The notes under the pieces were generated by a model. That model did no database searches. It saw only the letters and a program-made list of their open reading frames with translations, and was not told the DNA's origin. Positions 22,112 through 22,818 of a stretch of 22,818 nt of DNA are shown piece after piece. Each line of letters starts with the position of its first letter. Position 1 is the first letter of the stretch. The DNA comes from an uncultured bacterium (GTDB lineage Bacteria; Bacillota_A; Clostridia; Lachnospirales; Lachnospiraceae). The stretch is from NCBI GenBank assembly GCA_905215045.1, contig CAJMOO010000027.1, positions 1 to 22,818 on the forward strand. Reading direction: 5' to 3'. The position numbers were made by a program, and so were the translations under genes.

Positions 22112-22758
22112 TTTTTTAAAAAAGATGCCTCCATTTCAGCACGTTCTTTCTCTGCTTTTAAAATTTTAACTTCAGCACGCAGCTTTTCTAATTCACTCAT
22201 CTCATCGGGACATTTTCGTTTGCCACGGTTATCTCTTAAAGCTTCCACTCCACCAGCTTCATATTTGACTATATAATTACGAGCCTGTTGATAGGACACC
22301 TGGTATTGTTCTGCTGTTTGGGCATAATTACGATCATGTGCGATACAATACTGTACTATTTCAACCCGTTCTTCAAAAGTGGTTTTTCTTCCTTTGGTCA
22401 TGATAATGCTTCCTCCTGTTCCAGAAGATTTTAATTCTTCATGACCATTATACTTCTTTATCCAAGATTGTAACTTACCTTTTGAACGGATTCCATATTT
22501 TTTGCAGATATCATCTTGAGAACCATAGCCTGCTAAATAATCTAAGACTGCTTGCTGTTTCAATTCTTTGGAATATTTTTTATTCCCTTTCAATGTAAAT
22601 GCATTTGCTCCCATAGATTCATAGTTTCGAATCCATTGTTGGACAGATGCGAGACTTACATCAAACATATCGGCAATTCGCCGTTGGCTTTCTTTCCCAT
22701 CCAGATATAGATTTACAGCATATATCTTATCCTCAACAGATACTTTTCTTTTAGACAT
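22081..22758 (-). CDS. IS3-family OrfA, helix-turn-helix protein
   Basis: A 225-residue protein, longer than most OrfA of the family (about 100-175). It appears to have three helix-turn-helix units: residues 8-55 (YAVNLYLDGKESQRRIADMF, SLASVQQWIRNYE), 63-105 (ELKQQAVLDYLAGYGSQDDI, KLQSWIKKYN) and 125-175 (ERVEIVQYCIAHDRNYAQTA, YQQARNYIVKYEAGG). A C-terminal coiled coil (ELEKLRAEVKILKAEKERAE) serves as the leucine-zipper multimer region. Near the end TTTTTTAAAAAAAC allows a -1 slip into orfB; without it the product stops 10 codons later. AGGAGGG precedes the ATG. Confidence 0.9.
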   Translation of the reverse strand: MSKRKVSVEDKIYAVNLYLDGKESQRRIADMFDVSLASVQQWIRNYESMGANAFTLKGNKKYSKELKQQAVLDYLAGYGSQDDICKKYGIRSKGKLQSWIKKYNGHEELKSSGTGGSIIMTKGRKTTFEERVEIVQYCIAHDRNYAQTAEQYQVSYQQARNYIVKYEAGGVEALRDNRGKRKCPDEMSELEKLRAEVKILKAEKERAEMEASFLKKLEEIERRRG

Positions 22759-22818
22759 AAAATATGCTCCCTCCTAAGTGACAAGTTTTTATTATTTCAC
22801 TTGTCTACCTAGAAGGGA

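Larger units (their letters stand above)
21095..22818 (-). mobile_element. IS3-family insertion sequence (IS150-like), right end beyond the window
   Basis: An element with orfA and orfB in overlapping frames, inserted about 20 bases after the exporter stop. The left end reads TGTCTCACTTGAACCGC from 21095, starting with the TG usual for IS3. Next come TCCCCGTCAAGTAGACAATT (21112-21131). The window's last bases, reversed, read TCCCTTCTAGGTAGACAAGT, matching that internal part of the inverted repeat. So the right end lacks about 17 terminal bases (expected GCGGTTCAAGTGAGACA), which lie outside. No target-site duplication can be checked. The transposase appears intact, so the element may be active. 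Confidence 0.85.

Noticed and set aside
1..22818. CRISPR array, prophage or rRNA/tRNA genes
   Set aside because: No regularly spaced repeats with unique spacers, no phage structural genes and no RNA gene cores were seen on either strand.
21112..22818. Insertion sequence with ends exactly at 21112 and 22818
   Set aside because: The TCCC start of the matching part is preceded on the left by TTGAACCGC and a TG-starting end, so the true inverted repeat probably extends to about 21095 and, on the right, past the window.

Overview
The window looks like a chromosomal stretch of a low-GC Gram-positive gut-type anaerobe, most likely a Lachnospiraceae member (Clostridia). Grounds: AT-rich spacers, strong AGGAGG-type ribosome binding sites, consensus sigma-A promoters (TTGACA-17-TATAAT type), an anaerobe oxidative-stress set (rubredoxin, superoxide reductase, rubrerythrin), a short clostridial-type NadB and a YtrA-type GntR/ABC operon. 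The genus (for example Anaerostipes-like) is a guess. The right edge falls inside an insertion sequence just before its end, as often happens at a contig break.

Layout. 1-3190: nadA-nadB-nadC operon (aspartate to nicotinate mononucleotide) on the minus strand behind a near-consensus promoter. 3213-4742: an AlbA_2/HATPase-type regulator with its own promoter, whose spacer is built of 9-bp tandem repeats. 4774-4979: an unexplained 206-bp fold-back element with a multibranched core. 4984-6228: rubredoxin, superoxide reductase and rubrerythrin in one operon, with a PerR-like palindrome on the -10 box. 6286-6840: a small membrane-anchored DUF2007 protein on the plus strand. 6884-9979: a decaying sugar locus (AraC regulator, an isomerase pseudogene with three internal deletions, intact xylulokinase). 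10172-11166: a sugar nucleotidyltransferase. 11197-11703: a secreted 3D-domain protein. 11840-13360: rpe and an Mrp-type Fe-S carrier, in a tight pair. 13443-15144: a Na/phosphate transporter with PhoU domain.

15290-15656 carries what I read as a complete type I toxin-antitoxin module: a 40-residue single-span membrane peptide with a structured 5' leader, a convergent antisense RNA with its own TTGACA promoter and terminator, and a 14-bp pairing between the 5' and 3' ends of the toxin mRNA. It was found by reading between the larger genes, as was the 51-residue rubredoxin gene.

15666-17821: a GntR regulator, ABC ATPase and permease, autoregulated from an array of ATACAAT/ATTGTAT operators, followed by a small membrane ORF whose C-terminus copies that of the permease. 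17956-18803: an unrecognised protein, divergent from a LysR regulator and a fused ThrE-type exporter (18857-21072). 21095-22818: an IS3-family (IS150-like) element with an intact DDE transposase made by -1 frameshifting, running off the window end.

Most interesting: the antisense-controlled toxin module and the 206-bp fold-back element. The rest is largely ordinary core genome with some regulatory details and one well-preserved case of gene decay.
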